Source: an uncultured Gammaproteobacteria bacterium
Lineage (GTDB): Bacteria > Pseudomonadota > Gammaproteobacteria > Eutrophobiales > Eutrophobiaceae
Reading direction: 5' to 3'
Length of the DNA: 64,000 nucleotides
Assembly (NCBI GenBank): GCA_943788005.1
Contig: CALSOP010000001.1
Span: forward strand, 248,001 to 312,000
Shown: one piece after another, positions 48,661 through 58,385 of the stretch
How the letters are laid out: every line of letters starts with the position of its first letter
How positions within the stretch are numbered: position 1 is the stretch's first letter
The notes under the pieces: generated by a model
Told to the model about the DNA's origin: nothing
The model's database searches: none
Seen by the model: only the letters and a program-made list of their open reading frames with translations
Position numbers and translations under genes: made by a program

Positions 48661-48682
48661 AAATGTGATGTAGTTCACATTT
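48661..48682. promoter_or_regulatory. CRP/Vfr-type binding site
   Basis: TGTGA-N6-TCACA with AAA/TTT flanks, a near-perfect symmetric CRP box (20 of 22 positions of the E. coli consensus by eye). It lies about midway between the divergent PAS-GGDEF-EAL gene (start 48507) and pyk (start 48827), so it could serve either or both. Confidence 0.75.
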
Positions 48683-48826
48683 TGAATATATGTACAATAT
48701 CTGTGCCATTGGCCGATATATTTTTATAGATGCTACAAATTAATTAATAAAGCTAATACATATTTAATAACTAGCATCCATACTACTGATATATATGATT
48801 AAATAACACTTTAGGACGCATAGGCT

Positions 48827-50274
48827 ATGTCGATAATTACCCAGATTAATCTGCTTAAGAAACGGCGTACCAAAATTATCGCTACACTCGGTCCCGCAAG
48901 TAGTGAGCCAGACCAAATTCGTAAACTCATCAAGGCCGGCGTTAATATATTTCGACAGAATATGTCACACGGTGATCATAGCTATCACAAAGAGACCTAT
49001 GCCCGAATACGCAAAATAGCAGAAGAGTTGAATCAACATTGGCTGACCTTTGTGGCCCTAAAATTCGAACCGGTAAATTCAAGAAAGGTAGTATTGAATT
49101 AAAGAATAACAGCACAGTTATCGTCACGACCCGAGATGTAGAAGGTAAACCGGGTCTAATTCCATCTCAATATGCTGCCTTGGCAGATGATGTGGAACCG
49201 GGTGACCGAATATTACTGGCCGATGGTAATTTTGAAATGGAGGTCGATAGTATTGATGGAACAGAAATTACCTGTACCGTAATTTATGGTGGCACATTGG
49301 GGAATCATAAAGGTATTAATCTGCCCGGTGTAAAAGTATCCGCACCATCATTAACCGATAAAGATAAAGCGGATGCCAAACTAGCACTGGAGCTTGGGTG
49401 TCGATTTTCTGGCGCTGTCTTTCGTACGCTCTGCTGAATGATATTCACGACTTAAAAAAATTAATACAGTCACATGCTAGTGACGCACATATCATCGCAA
49501 AGATAGAAAAACCAGAAGCTTTGGATGAGGCAAGTGCAATCCTCGATGCCGCTGATGGCATTATGGTTGCACGTGGTGATTTAGGTGTTGAACTCAATCC
49601 CGAGCAAGTGCCCGTTGCACAACATCAATTAATAGATCTAGCACGTAAAAAATTCAAACCAGTCATAGTCGCAACACAAATGCTGGAATCCATGATTGAA
49701 AATGCGCGCCCGACACGCGCAGAAGTAACCGATGTTGCTTATGCAGTAACACTGGGCACAGATGCCATTATGTTATCTGGTGAGACTGCAGTAGGTGCTT
49801 TTCCAATTGAAGCAGTAAAAATGATGGACCGTGTTGCACGACAAACAGAATCCTACCTTTGGACTCACGATGCTTATAGTGCGAAGCTTGCCTGATACTC
49901 ATTCAAAAGTAGCAATGCCTGTTTGGGAGGCCGTCGCAAATTCAATGGCGCAAATGGCTCAAGATCTAAAAGTACACGCAGTCGTTGTTATTTCACAAAG
50001 CGGCATGTCTGCAGCAACAATGAGTTCAGTAAGACCAGCCGCACCCGTTGTTACAATAACCAGTCGTCCGGATATTTGCCGAAAAATTGCAATGCTATGG
50101 GGAGTAATACCAGTCCTTTCAGAGAATGCCGGGAAGTCCAACCCTAATGTATTAGCAAGGAAAGTGGTTCTTGACGAAGGTCTGGCTTTGGTTGGGGAAA
50201 AAATACTACTTGTACGTGGTTTTCACAGTGACACTGCATTGAACACACCTTCAGTCACTGTGATAACCGTCTAG
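48827..50274 (+). pseudogene. pyk: Pyruvate kinase, broken by several frameshifts
   Basis: Four consecutive frames each encode a part of pyruvate kinase. MSIITQINLLKKRRTKIIAT to EELNQH (48827-49039) is followed by LADLCGPKIRTGKF in another frame, with the residues normally between them missing. Near 49396 an extra G shifts to DFLALSFVRSAE, and near 49439 one more indel leads to DIHDLKKLI, IIAKIEKPEALDEA and DGIMVARGDLGVEL. Near 49880 a further indel precedes LPDTHSKVAMPVWEAVANSM and the C-terminal domain to 50274. All core motifs are recognisable, so decay is recent or the local consensus is poor. As written the gene cannot make active enzyme. It is convergent with the damaged DUF934 gene. 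Confidence 0.93.
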
Positions 50275-50293
50275 TTAACTATTTCAGTTTAAG

Positions 50294-50792
50294 CTATCTC
50301 AATTTATAGATAGGTACTGCATCATCTGCTGCTGCTTGGTAACGCACAGAGAAATCATTAAAGCTTTTCAGTGCTTCTTCAGCATCTTTGCCTTCACTTA
50401 CTTGAAAACAATCGATACCACAACGGAACATAAAAAACATTTGATCACGTAATACGTCACCAATCGCGCGTAACTCACCCTTCTAAATCATAACGGTCAC
50501 GTAACATTCGTGCATGAGTATAGGACACGACCATCTTTAAACGCCGGAAAATCGAGCTCCAATAATAGAAAAATGACCCAAGTCGCCAGACAATTCTTCT
50601 GTCTCTAGTATCGCCATCAATCCAGACAGCATGTGCTGTATTTTGTTTTACATAACTTCATCACGATTCGCCTGCCAATACGAGAAACGGTAAAATGACA
50701 TATCACCTTCAGGAATTGGTGCTGAATCATCTAATTCACGTGCGACTGACCCAATCATCATCACTAATCTTTTTGTCTTTAATTATTTGCAT
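50294..50792 (-). pseudogene. DUF934 sulfite-reduction accessory protein, broken by frameshifts
   Basis: On the minus strand the ATG at 50792 overlaps the sulfite reductase stop and opens MQIIKDKKISDDDWVSRT, then stops. Further DUF934 segments appear in shifting frames: PEGDMSFYRFSYWQANRDEV, a form of SYTHARMLRDRYDL, then GELRAIGDVLRDQMFFMFRC and SFNDFSVRYQAAADDAVPIY before the stop at 50294. At least three or four indels are needed. DUF934 genes normally follow cysI-type sulfite reductases in gammaproteobacteria and assist sulfate assimilation, so this is a damaged native gene rather than an import. Confidence 0.85.
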
Positions 50793-52464
50793 TAGCTTTT
50801 TCCTTAACTGCTGTCTTCGGATAAACGCTATCCTTGAATGGTGTAATACCGACTCGGCGATAGGTATCCAGAAAACGTTCCTCATCTTGGCGCTGTTCAA
50901 CATAGACATCTAGCAACTTACTAATCACATCGGCAACTTCTTCCTTAGCGATAGAGGGTCCGAGACGATCACCCAAACAAGCATCTGTTTCAGCAGAACC
51001 ACCAAGTGTTAGTTGATAAAACTCCTCGTCTTTCTTTCTGACGCCGAGAATACCTATGTGCCCTACGTGATGATGCCCGCAGGCATTCATACATCCAGAC
51101 ATTTTAATCTTTAAGTCACCAATATCGTGCAAATAATCAATGTCATCGAATCTTTCGTTGATTTGTTTAGCGATTGGGATTGACCCAGCATTTGCTAATG
51201 CACAAAAATCCAGACCAGGACAACAGATCATATCTGTCAACAGGCCTATATTTGCTGTAGCTAGATCTTTTTCAGAAAGCTTCTCCCAAAGAGAAAATAA
51301 ATCAGCTTGTTTAACATTTGGTAACACCAGATTTTGATCATGTGTTACAACAATTTCACCATAACTGTATTGATCAGCAAGCTCTGCGATATGATCCATT
51401 TGTTCATCAGTTGCATCGCCTGGCGCAATACCGGGTGCTTTTAAAGAGACAACTACCGCTTTGTAACCGGCAACCCGATGTGTAAATAGATTTCGTTTTG
51501 CCCAATTTGAAAAAAGTTTATTTGATTTTTTTGCTTCATCAAAGCTACTGTCATCTGCTGCATTCTTATCATAATCAGGCGAGGTAAAAAATCCTTTCAC
51601 ACGATCAATTTCTTTTTGATCCAATTTTAAGACACTATCCTTTATATGCGACCATTCTTCTTCAACTTGTCGGGTGAACTCCTCTTTACCGAGGTCATTG
51701 ACCAATATTTTGATACGGGCTCGATACATATTATCTCTACGACCAAATCGATTGTAGACACGCAATATCGCTTCAAGGTAAGAAAGCAAATGTTGCTTCT
51801 CCAAGAATGGTCTGATACTTGGGCCAATAAACGGGGTGCGACCTAATCCACCACCAACAATCACATTAAAACCGACTTCACCTGCATCATTTTTAACCAG
51901 ATAAAGACCAATATCATGAACTTTAACAGCAGCACGATCATTCGTTGCTCCTGACACTGCAATCTTGAATTTTCTAGGTAAGAATGAAAACTCGGGATGG
52001 AATGTGGACCATTGTCGAATTATTTCACAATAAGGTCTTGGATCTTCTAACTCATCTTCCGCTATACCAGCAAACTGATCTGATGTTGTATTTCGAATGT
52101 CATTGCCACTAGTTTGAATCGCATGCATTTCAACACTGGCAAGATCAGCCAATATGTCTGGTACTGTTTCTAGTGCTGGCCAATTAAATTGAACATTCTG
52201 ACGCGTACTAAAATGAGCATAATTTTTGTCATACTTTCTGGAAATATGCGCCAGCATTCTTAATTGGTCACTTGATAACAAACCATAAGGAATCGCAACC
52301 CTGAGCATTGGAGCGTATCGTTGAACATAAAGTCCATTCATCAAACGTAATGGACGATATTCATCCTCAGTCAGTTTACCCGCTAAAAAACGCTCAGTTT
52401 GGTCACGGAATTGGGCTACTCGTTCATCAACGATGGTCTGATCGTAGTTATCGTACTTATACAT
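50779..52464 (-). CDS. cysI: Nitrite/sulfite reductase hemoprotein (CysI-type)
   Basis: A 561-residue siroheme and [4Fe-4S] reductase; with a DUF934 gene immediately behind it, assimilatory sulfite reduction to sulfide is more likely than nitrite reduction. It has two half-repeats, each with a ferredoxin-like domain (LMNGLYVQRYAPMLRVAIPY) and the core; the cluster cysteines are in CCPGLDFCALA and KMSGCMNACGHHHVG. Siroheme-contact NVIVGGGLGRTPFIG is present. The frame is intact although the overlapping downstream gene and nearby pyk are full of indels. Confidence 0.92.
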   Translation of the reverse strand: MYKYDNYDQTIVDERVAQFRDQTERFLAGKLTEDEYRPLRLMNGLYVQRYAPMLRVAIPYGLLSSDQLRMLAHISRKYDKNYAHFSTRQNVQFNWPALETVPDILADLASVEMHAIQTSGNDIRNTTSDQFAGIAEDELEDPRPYCEIIRQWSTFHPEFSFLPRKFKIAVSGATNDRAAVKVHDIGLYLVKNDAGEVGFNVIVGGGLGRTPFIGPSIRPFLEKQHLLSYLEAILRVYNRFGRRDNMYRARIKILVNDLGKEEFTRQVEEEWSHIKDSVLKLDQKEIDRVKGFFTSPDYDKNAADDSSFDEAKKSNKLFSNWAKRNLFTHRVAGYKAVVVSLKAPGIAPGDATDEQMDHIAELADQYSYGEIVVTHDQNLVLPNVKQADLFSLWEKLSEKDLATANIGLLTDMICCPGLDFCALANAGSIPIAKQINERFDDIDYLHDIGDLKIKMSGCMNACGHHHVGHIGILGVRKKDEEFYQLTLGGSAETDACLGDRLGPSIAKEEVADVISKLLDVYVEQRQDEERFLDTYRRVGITPFKDSVYPKTAVKEKANANN

Positions 52465-52716
52465 AATAATTGGTGTATGTCCTACAGTTTTAACGGATGC
52501 GAAAGATAGCAGTAAGTTTTAAGACGGAAAAGGAATGGATTTTACTATATTTATTCGTAATTGTTATATAAAGCAGCCACTATTTTCGTCGGATAGATAA
52601 TAACTGAATTCAGGCTAAATCAAAGACTTTGTAGCTATTTAATATTTTACGAATATTAATACTTAGTGAAGGCTAGTTGCTCTAAGTTGATAAGAGTACC
52701 GGGCAATTTGGCTTTA

Positions 52717-52929
52717 TTACTCAGAAAACTGATATTTCGCAAGTAAACTTCTGCCCTTCCGGGTTAGATATCCTTCTGGATCGATAAAACCCTTGGTTTT
52801 CGCCATTTTGAATAGGCTGTCAGGTTGCTGTTTTGATAAATAAACCAGGCCATCACCGTAGCGACACTCCAAGACTTTGGCGATATCTGATTCTAAACTC
52901 TGATCTGGTTCTGATGATAAGTGACTCAA
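52717..52929 (-). CDS. Hypothetical small protein, TTG start
   Basis: A 70-residue polar protein, not recognised: SHLSSEPDQSLESDIAKVLE, CRYGDGLVYLSKQQPDSLFK, then GFIDPEGYLTRKGRSLLAKY. The C-terminal part looks like a small winged or helix-turn-helix-like fold but no family is assigned. The start is TTG at 52929, chosen because AGGAG lies six bases before it, a strong placement that also argues that the ORF is translated. It stands alone, upstream of cysI on the same strand. Confidence 0.6.
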   Translation of the reverse strand: MSHLSSEPDQSLESDIAKVLECRYGDGLVYLSKQQPDSLFKMAKTKGFIDPEGYLTRKGRSLLAKYQFSE

Positions 52930-53089
52930 CTAATACTCCTAAATGACAAATTAATTAAAACTATATAATTCATATATATTATAGAGTTATATAGATTACT
53001 TAAATTTAAATGTCAAACAAATCTTCTATCTTGTGATGAGATAGACATATATTAGGTATCGGCCGAAAGATAACTGCTTTTTATGCGTT

Positions 53090-54190
53090 TTAAGGAAGGT
53101 GTTGTTTCGCAAGATAGTCGTGTGTACGCATTTCCTCCAATCGGCTGATAGTTCGTTTAAATGGTTCCTGTAACCGCGAACCAATGTATAGAGCATCCGG
53201 ATCTGCCGCCGCAGTAATAATCAACTTTACGTTTCGATCATAAAATTCATCGACCAGTGTGATAAATCGTTTCGCTATATCATTGGCGTAATCATCCATA
53301 ACCGGAATATTTGCCAATAAGACCGTCTGATATTGTCTGGCAATTTCAATATAGTCTGCCGCACCTCTTGGCCCGTCGCAGATAGCAATAAAATCAAACC
53401 AAACTACACCGTCTCCGCAACGCACCGTTTGAATGAGCCTTCCTTCTATTTCTAAGTCAACTTCATCAACTCCGGCATCCGGGCAGACATGAGTGAAATT
53501 ATTTTCTAACATCGTATTTGCATATTCATCAAGAGGTGAATGGTATATTTCAGCTTGGTCGAGGTATTGCAGTCTGTAATCAATACCTGAATCAACATTG
53601 ACGATGCGATTATATTTTTTCAACAGATCAATCGCGGGTAAAAAACGATCTCGCTGCAAACCATCATGATAAAGCTGATCGGGATGTTGATTTGATGTGG
53701 CAACCAAGAAAACACCACGCTCAAATAAAGCCTCTAATAAGCCACCTAGTAACATCGCATCAGCAATATCAGCAACATGGAACTCATCAAAACAGAGCAC
53801 TTGTGTTTTTTCAGCTAATCGATCAGCCACAATCAACAATGGGTTTTCGATATTACCCAACAGTTTTAATTCGTTATGAATGTTTTGCATGAAACGATGA
53901 AAATGAATTCTCATTTTTTTTTCCATCGGCAAGCATTCATAGAAGCAATCTACCAAATAAGTTTTGCCTCGACCTACACCTCCCCAAAAATAGAGCCCCT
54001 TGATCTGCTTTGGTGCAGACAATATAAAATATGAGCGTATTTTACTTAATATGCCATCATCTTTCTGTGACAACTCATATAGATCATCAAATAAGTTCTG
54101 TAAGTGCACGACAGCAGTTCTCTGCGCTGAATCAGAATTAAAAGCTTTTAATCGAAGATCATTTTTATATTTATCTAATGGAGTCTGCAT
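53090..54190 (-). CDS. zapE: Cell division ATPase ZapE (AFG1-like)
   Basis: A 366-residue AAA+ ATPase that acts on FtsZ rings during constriction. Walker A GGVGRGKTYLVDCFYECLP is at about residues 65-83, followed by MRIHFHRFMQNIHNEL, Walker B VLCFDEFHVADIADAMLLGG and the sensor FLVATSNQHPDQLYHDGLQR. The length agrees with E. coli ZapE (375). It is a single gene, divergent from the membrane zinc peptidase, with about 90 bases between the two starts. Confidence 0.95.
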   Translation of the reverse strand: MQTPLDKYKNDLRLKAFNSDSAQRTAVVHLQNLFDDLYELSQKDDGILSKIRSYFILSAPKQIKGLYFWGGVGRGKTYLVDCFYECLPMEKKMRIHFHRFMQNIHNELKLLGNIENPLLIVADRLAEKTQVLCFDEFHVADIADAMLLGGLLEALFERGVFLVATSNQHPDQLYHDGLQRDRFLPAIDLLKKYNRIVNVDSGIDYRLQYLDQAEIYHSPLDEYANTMLENNFTHVCPDAGVDEVDLEIEGRLIQTVRCGDGVVWFDFIAICDGPRGAADYIEIARQYQTVLLANIPVMDDYANDIAKRFITLVDEFYDRNVKLIITAAADPDALYIGSRLQEPFKRTISRLEEMRTHDYLAKQHLP

Positions 54191-54280
54191 GTGTTATTAC
54201 TTATCATGTATTTTGAACTCTGGAATTATCACTCTGCCACGTAAGCAAAGATTAGCCATAAATAATATCATGACCCGACC

Positions 54281-54967
54281 ATGCTGCCAGTAATAGTATT
54301 ACTAGTATTAGTTCTTATTATCTTTCTACCCCAGTTTTGGGTGCAGAGAGTAATAAAACAATACAGTCAAACAATAGATGAACTCCCGGGAACAGGTGGA
54401 GAACTTGCCCAGCATCTTATTAATCGCTTTGAACTGGAAGATGTGTCTGTTGAAAAAACAGATAATGGTAATGACCATTATGATCCAGAGTCAAAAACAA
54501 TTCGACTTTCTGAAAGTAATCACGATGGAAAATCATTAGCCGCTGTAACAATCGCAAGCCATGAATTCGGCCATGCACTACAACATCACACCAATTACAA
54601 ACCGTTACTATTGAGAACGCAGCTAGCAAAAAGAGCGGCCACTGCTGAAAAAATTGCCTCAATCATTCTGGTTAGCCTACCATTCACCTTGATATTGGTA
54701 AAAATACCAGCAATCACCTTCATGATGTTGCTGGCTGGTCTGACTATAATGTGCCTGCCCATAATTCTGCATCTCTTTACCTTACCCGTAGAATTCGACG
54801 CCAGTTTCAATCGTGCATTGCCTGTATTAAGCGAAGGAAATTATGTCCCTGATTCTGCAATGCCCATTGCGAGAAAAATACTCACTGCTGCTGCACTTAC
54901 TTATGTGTCAGCATCTCTTGCAAGCTTGCTTAATTTTTATCGTTGGTGGGCGATACTTAGACGCTAA
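54281..54967 (+). CDS. Membrane zinc metallopeptidase (Zn_peptidase_2/YugP family)
   Basis: A 228-residue integral-membrane protein. The zinc site is ASHEFGHALQHHTNY (HExxH-like HEFGH with a downstream acidic residue expected). It has an N-terminal helix (LPVIVLLVLVLIIFLPQFWV), a cytoplasmic or periplasmic part with TGGELAQHLINRFELEDVSV, and two further helices (IASIILVSLPFTLILVKIPA, TFMMLLAGLTIMCLPIILHL) before VEFDASFNRALPVL. This is the pattern of the YugP-type neutral zinc peptidases, whose substrates are largely unknown. Confidence 0.88.
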   Translation: MLPVIVLLVLVLIIFLPQFWVQRVIKQYSQTIDELPGTGGELAQHLINRFELEDVSVEKTDNGNDHYDPESKTIRLSESNHDGKSLAAVTIASHEFGHALQHHTNYKPLLLRTQLAKRAATAEKIASIILVSLPFTLILVKIPAITFMMLLAGLTIMCLPIILHLFTLPVEFDASFNRALPVLSEGNYVPDSAMPIARKILTAAALTYVSASLASLLNFYRWWAILRR

Positions 54968-54985
54968 TAAGAATTCTACTTCTAT

Positions 54986-56293
54986 TTAATTATTGGCATC
55001 ACTATCGTCAGGCAATGCTTTATTAATAAGTTCTTCTGATAGGCGTCGTTTGGTTTTCAAGTCTCCTAACTTTCTTATCGCCTCAACCTTTGCAATGAGA
55101 TTGCCTCGTCCATCGGTTAAGCGATTATATGCCGTGTCATATGCAGACTGTGCCTTACCTAACTTATCTCCAATATCTTCTAATGCAGTTACGAAACCAG
55201 TAAATTTGTCATACATATCACCTGCTTGCTTGGCTATTTCCTGTGCATTCTGATTCTGGTACTCATAACGCCACATATTTTGAATAACCTGAAGATTCAT
55301 GCTTAAGGTAGAAGGACTTACAAGAAAAATGCCGCTGTTAAAAGCATCCTGAAATAATTGCTCATCATTTTCAAAAGCTAACATCAATGCTGGCTCGATT
55401 GCGACAAACATCAATACCATATCTAAAGAGTTTACACCTACCAGATCATCGTAACTTTTACCGCGTAAATCACTAATATGTTTTCTTATTGAAGCAAGAT
55501 GCTCTTTAAGTGCATGTTGTTTACCCTGCTCATCACCAGCAGAGTAATATCGTTCGTATGCATTTAATGAGATCTTCGAATCAATAATAACGTCTCTTTT
55601 ATTCGGTAAATGCACAACAATATCTGGATAGAATAACTTACCAGATTCATCGCGGTAACTACCCTGTACTTCATACTCACGGCCATTTTTTAGACCCGAG
55701 TCTTCCAGCACTCGCTCCAATATGACTTCTCCCCAATCTCCACGTTTCTTACTCTCACCCTTCAACGCCTTGGTAAGGTTTATTGCATCTGTACTCATTT
55801 TTTCATTCAATGATTTTAGATTGGTGATTTCATGAAAGAGAGACAATCTATCTTTAGTCTCTTTATCGTAAACATCTTCGATCTTTTTACGAAAGTCGCC
55901 CAACTGTTCTCGCAAAGGGTTTAAGACTTCGCCGATGTTTAATTTATTTTGATCGGTAAATCTCTTACTCTTTTCTTCAAGGATTTTATTCGACAGGTTT
56001 TCAAAAGCATCCGTCATCTTGTTTTCAGCTTGTTCCAGCAAGGCCATTTTCTCTTCTGTTGCTTTTCTTTCTTCATCAAGCTTTGTGTACAGCTCTGCGA
56101 TGGTTACTTTATTATTCTCAACATCTTTTTGCAGATATTTGTTTGTATTCTCACGCTCCCGGATTGTGTTACTGAGTTCCTCTATGCGCGAATCTTTATT
56201 CTGTGTGCGCTCCTCCTCTACGGCTAATTTGCGTTGCAGCTCATTATTGCTATCAGCTACCTTGAGTATTTTGCTTCTGTAAATTAACCACAC
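54986..56293 (-). CDS. rmuC: DNA recombination protein RmuC; start region apparently frameshifted
   Basis: 435 residues from GTG 56293. A long coiled coil (about 15-120) precedes the nuclease-like RmuC domain: SKKRGDWGEVILERVLEDSG, YPDIVVHLPNKRDVIIDSKI and MVLMFVAIEPALMLAFE. RmuC limits inversions at short repeats. The family's N-terminal membrane anchor lies upstream in the same frame (LQALILGFVSGLAFVWLIYR, 56284-56340) but has no ATG, GTG or TTG before its stop; the ATG at 56346 is one base out of frame. A single-base loss after that ATG is the simplest explanation. GTG 56293 would leave only half the anchor. Confidence 0.85.
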   Translation of the reverse strand: MWLIYRSKILKVADSNNELQRKLAVEEERTQNKDSRIEELSNTIRERENTNKYLQKDVENNKVTIAELYTKLDEERKATEEKMALLEQAENKMTDAFENLSNKILEEKSKRFTDQNKLNIGEVLNPLREQLGDFRKKIEDVYDKETKDRLSLFHEITNLKSLNEKMSTDAINLTKALKGESKKRGDWGEVILERVLEDSGLKNGREYEVQGSYRDESGKLFYPDIVVHLPNKRDVIIDSKISLNAYERYYSAGDEQGKQHALKEHLASIRKHISDLRGKSYDDLVGVNSLDMVLMFVAIEPALMLAFENDEQLFQDAFNSGIFLVSPSTLSMNLQVIQNMWRYEYQNQNAQEIAKQAGDMYDKFTGFVTALEDIGDKLGKAQSAYDTAYNRLTDGRGNLIAKVEAIRKLGDLKTKRRLSEELINKALPDDSDANN

Positions 56294-56587
56294 AAAGGCT
56301 AATCCTGAGACAAACCCCAGAATTAACGCCTGTAGCGAATAGTCATTTGTTTAATAATTCAATCATGCCTTGAATTGATCCTTCAGGATTATCATATTGA
56401 GGTCGCTATTAATCTTAAAGATTGGTCACCTTACCTGATGAAACCTTAATATTAAATGGTTGCATCAGTTTGTGAATTATATAAACCAATTGCACTAATA
56501 TATCGTTGCTTCAATGTATTTATTGTTTATAATCAATACTTAGTTGATTAAACTAAAAGTGTATTCATCCTTTTTATCCGGAACTTG

Positions 56588-57397
56588 ATGAAACTAAAAG
56601 GCATTATCTTCGATGTGGACGGTACCATGGCAGATACCGAGGAAGTCCATCGCCAAGCTTTCAATAAAGCATTTCAAGAATTTGACCTCAACTGGCACTG
56701 GTCAAAGACCGATTATTACAAGTTACTTTTTGTTTCAGGCGGAAAAGAACGCTTCAAAATTTGTCTGAACGAAGATAAAGAACTTAAAAGCAAAGTAAAA
56801 GATCCAGGCTTATTTATTAAAGAACTGCATTTGTGTAAATCGAATCATTACCGCGAAATGCTGGCAACTGACCACATCCAACTTCGACCAGGTATCAAAA
56901 GATTAATCAATGAAGCACAGGACAAAGGCTTGCCACTAGGCATAGCAACCAGTTCATGTTTGGCCAATTTGAATACGCTCATCAACACAACCTTAAATGT
57001 CGATCCCAAAGAAATATTTAATACTATTGTTAGTAGTGACACCGTTACAGACAAAAAACCTTCACCCGTTGTTTATCAATGCGCACTAGCAGGACTGGGA
57101 TTAACGCCTGAAACTTGCGTCGCAATTGAAGATACCCGAAATGGAAATATGGCGGCGCTTAGTGCGGGATTACAAACCATAATCACGACTCATGCCTATA
57201 CGACTGACAATGATTTTACTGGCGCCTCAATAGTAGCAAACCACCTCGGTGAACCTGACAATGCGTTCAAGGTTTCACAGGGCTATACTTATGATAAGTC
57301 ATATGTTGATGTGGAACTCTTGAACAATATTATTTGCCATAACCTTGACGACACATCTGACTTTGACTTGCCCGAGATTGCATCAAATATTAATTGA
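56588..57397 (+). CDS. HAD-superfamily hydrolase, CbbY-like phosphatase
   Basis: About 269 residues, a cap-type C1 HAD hydrolase. The nucleophile motif is GIIFDVDGTMADTEEVHRQA, then GIATSSCLANLNTLI, TDKKPSPVVYQCALAGLGL with the Lys of motif III and CVAIEDTRNGNMAALSAGL with the metal acids. It resembles CbbY (xylulose-1,5-bisphosphate phosphatase of Calvin-cycle autotrophs) and beta-phosphoglucomutase; no rubisco gene is present to support the former. ATG 56588 is used; TTG 56585 would add one residue. Confidence 0.85.
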   Translation: MKLKGIIFDVDGTMADTEEVHRQAFNKAFQEFDLNWHWSKTDYYKLLFVSGGKERFKICLNEDKELKSKVKDPGLFIKELHLCKSNHYREMLATDHIQLRPGIKRLINEAQDKGLPLGIATSSCLANLNTLINTTLNVDPKEIFNTIVSSDTVTDKKPSPVVYQCALAGLGLTPETCVAIEDTRNGNMAALSAGLQTIITTHAYTTDNDFTGASIVANHLGEPDNAFKVSQGYTYDKSYVDVELLNNIICHNLDDTSDFDLPEIASNIN

Positions 57398-57469
57398 GAC
57401 ATCTCCAAATCAGCCGAGTAATATAAAGCTGACATTTAAATCGCAAGTAAATATTATTTATATATAACA

Positions 57470-58384
57470 ATGACCCTATCAGAATTTCGCTATATTGTGG
57501 CCGTCGCAAAAGAACTACATTTTGGGCGGGCAGCAAAAAGGTGTTTTGTTAGCCAACCAACCCTAAGTGTCGCCGTAAAAAAAATTGAGGATGAATTAGG
57601 GCTGACATTATTTGAACGACATCAAAATGAAATTTCAATCACTCCCATCGGTCAAATTATTGTTAACCAGGCAGAGGTAGTCTTAAATGAAACCAAGATC
57701 CTAAAAGAGCTCGCTAAAAATAATAAAGATGAGTTAATTGGCGAATTAAAGCTTGGGGTCATTTACACCGTTGGTCCTTATCTATTACCAAAGTTAATAC
57801 CTATTATTAACAAACAAGTCTCTGAACTAGTTTTAATTATAGAAGAAGACTATACCGAGAACTTATTCAATAAGTTAAAGGCCGGTGAAATTGATGTTGC
57901 TATCCTTGCCAATCCGTTTGACCATCCCGGAATATGCACTGAGATACTGTATCAAGAACCCTTTGTAGTAGCTTTACCTAGCAATCATCCTTTGGCTAAA
58001 AAGAAAAAGCTCAAAGCAGAGGATTTACTAGACGATACAATGCTGTTGCTGAAATCAGGTAACTGTTTTAGAGATCAAGTAATCAAGGTTTGTCCTTCTT
58101 GCATTAGCCCTATTGGGGATAACGCACACATCCAGAAAACACTGCAAAGCAGTTCACTTGAAACGATTCGTCAAATGGTTGCAGCAGGAGCGGGTATCAC
58201 AATACTTCCCTTTTCTTCGATCAATGCTCAGTCCGGTTTAAATGGCATGCTGGAATACCGACCTTTCACTAAGCCTGCACCTTATCGCGAAATTATTATC
58301 GCCTATCGAAAATCCTTCCCCAGAACAAAAGCAGTTGATCTAATTAAAGAATCAATCGCTAATTGTAAATTAATTACCGGGTAG
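57470..58384 (+). CDS. oxyR: Peroxide-sensing regulator OxyR
   Basis: A 304-residue LysR regulator with an N-terminal winged helix (EFRYIVAVAKELHFGRAAKR, CFVSQPTLSVAVKKIEDELG). It has cysteines at 199 (KSGNCFRDQ) and 208 (IKVCPSC), the same numbers as the redox pair of E. coli OxyR, plus an additional Cys211. The regulatory-domain segment LETIRQMVAAGAGITILPFS is typical. Oxidation would form the C199-C208 disulfide and activate antioxidant genes. It is convergent with the Do-family protease, one base apart. Confidence 0.95.
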   Translation: MTLSEFRYIVAVAKELHFGRAAKRCFVSQPTLSVAVKKIEDELGLTLFERHQNEISITPIGQIIVNQAEVVLNETKILKELAKNNKDELIGELKLGVIYTVGPYLLPKLIPIINKQVSELVLIIEEDYTENLFNKLKAGEIDVAILANPFDHPGICTEILYQEPFVVALPSNHPLAKKKKLKAEDLLDDTMLLLKSGNCFRDQVIKVCPSCISPIGDNAHIQKTLQSSSLETIRQMVAAGAGITILPFSSINAQSGLNGMLEYRPFTKPAPYREIIIAYRKSFPRTKAVDLIKESIANCKLITG

Positions 58385-58385
58385 T

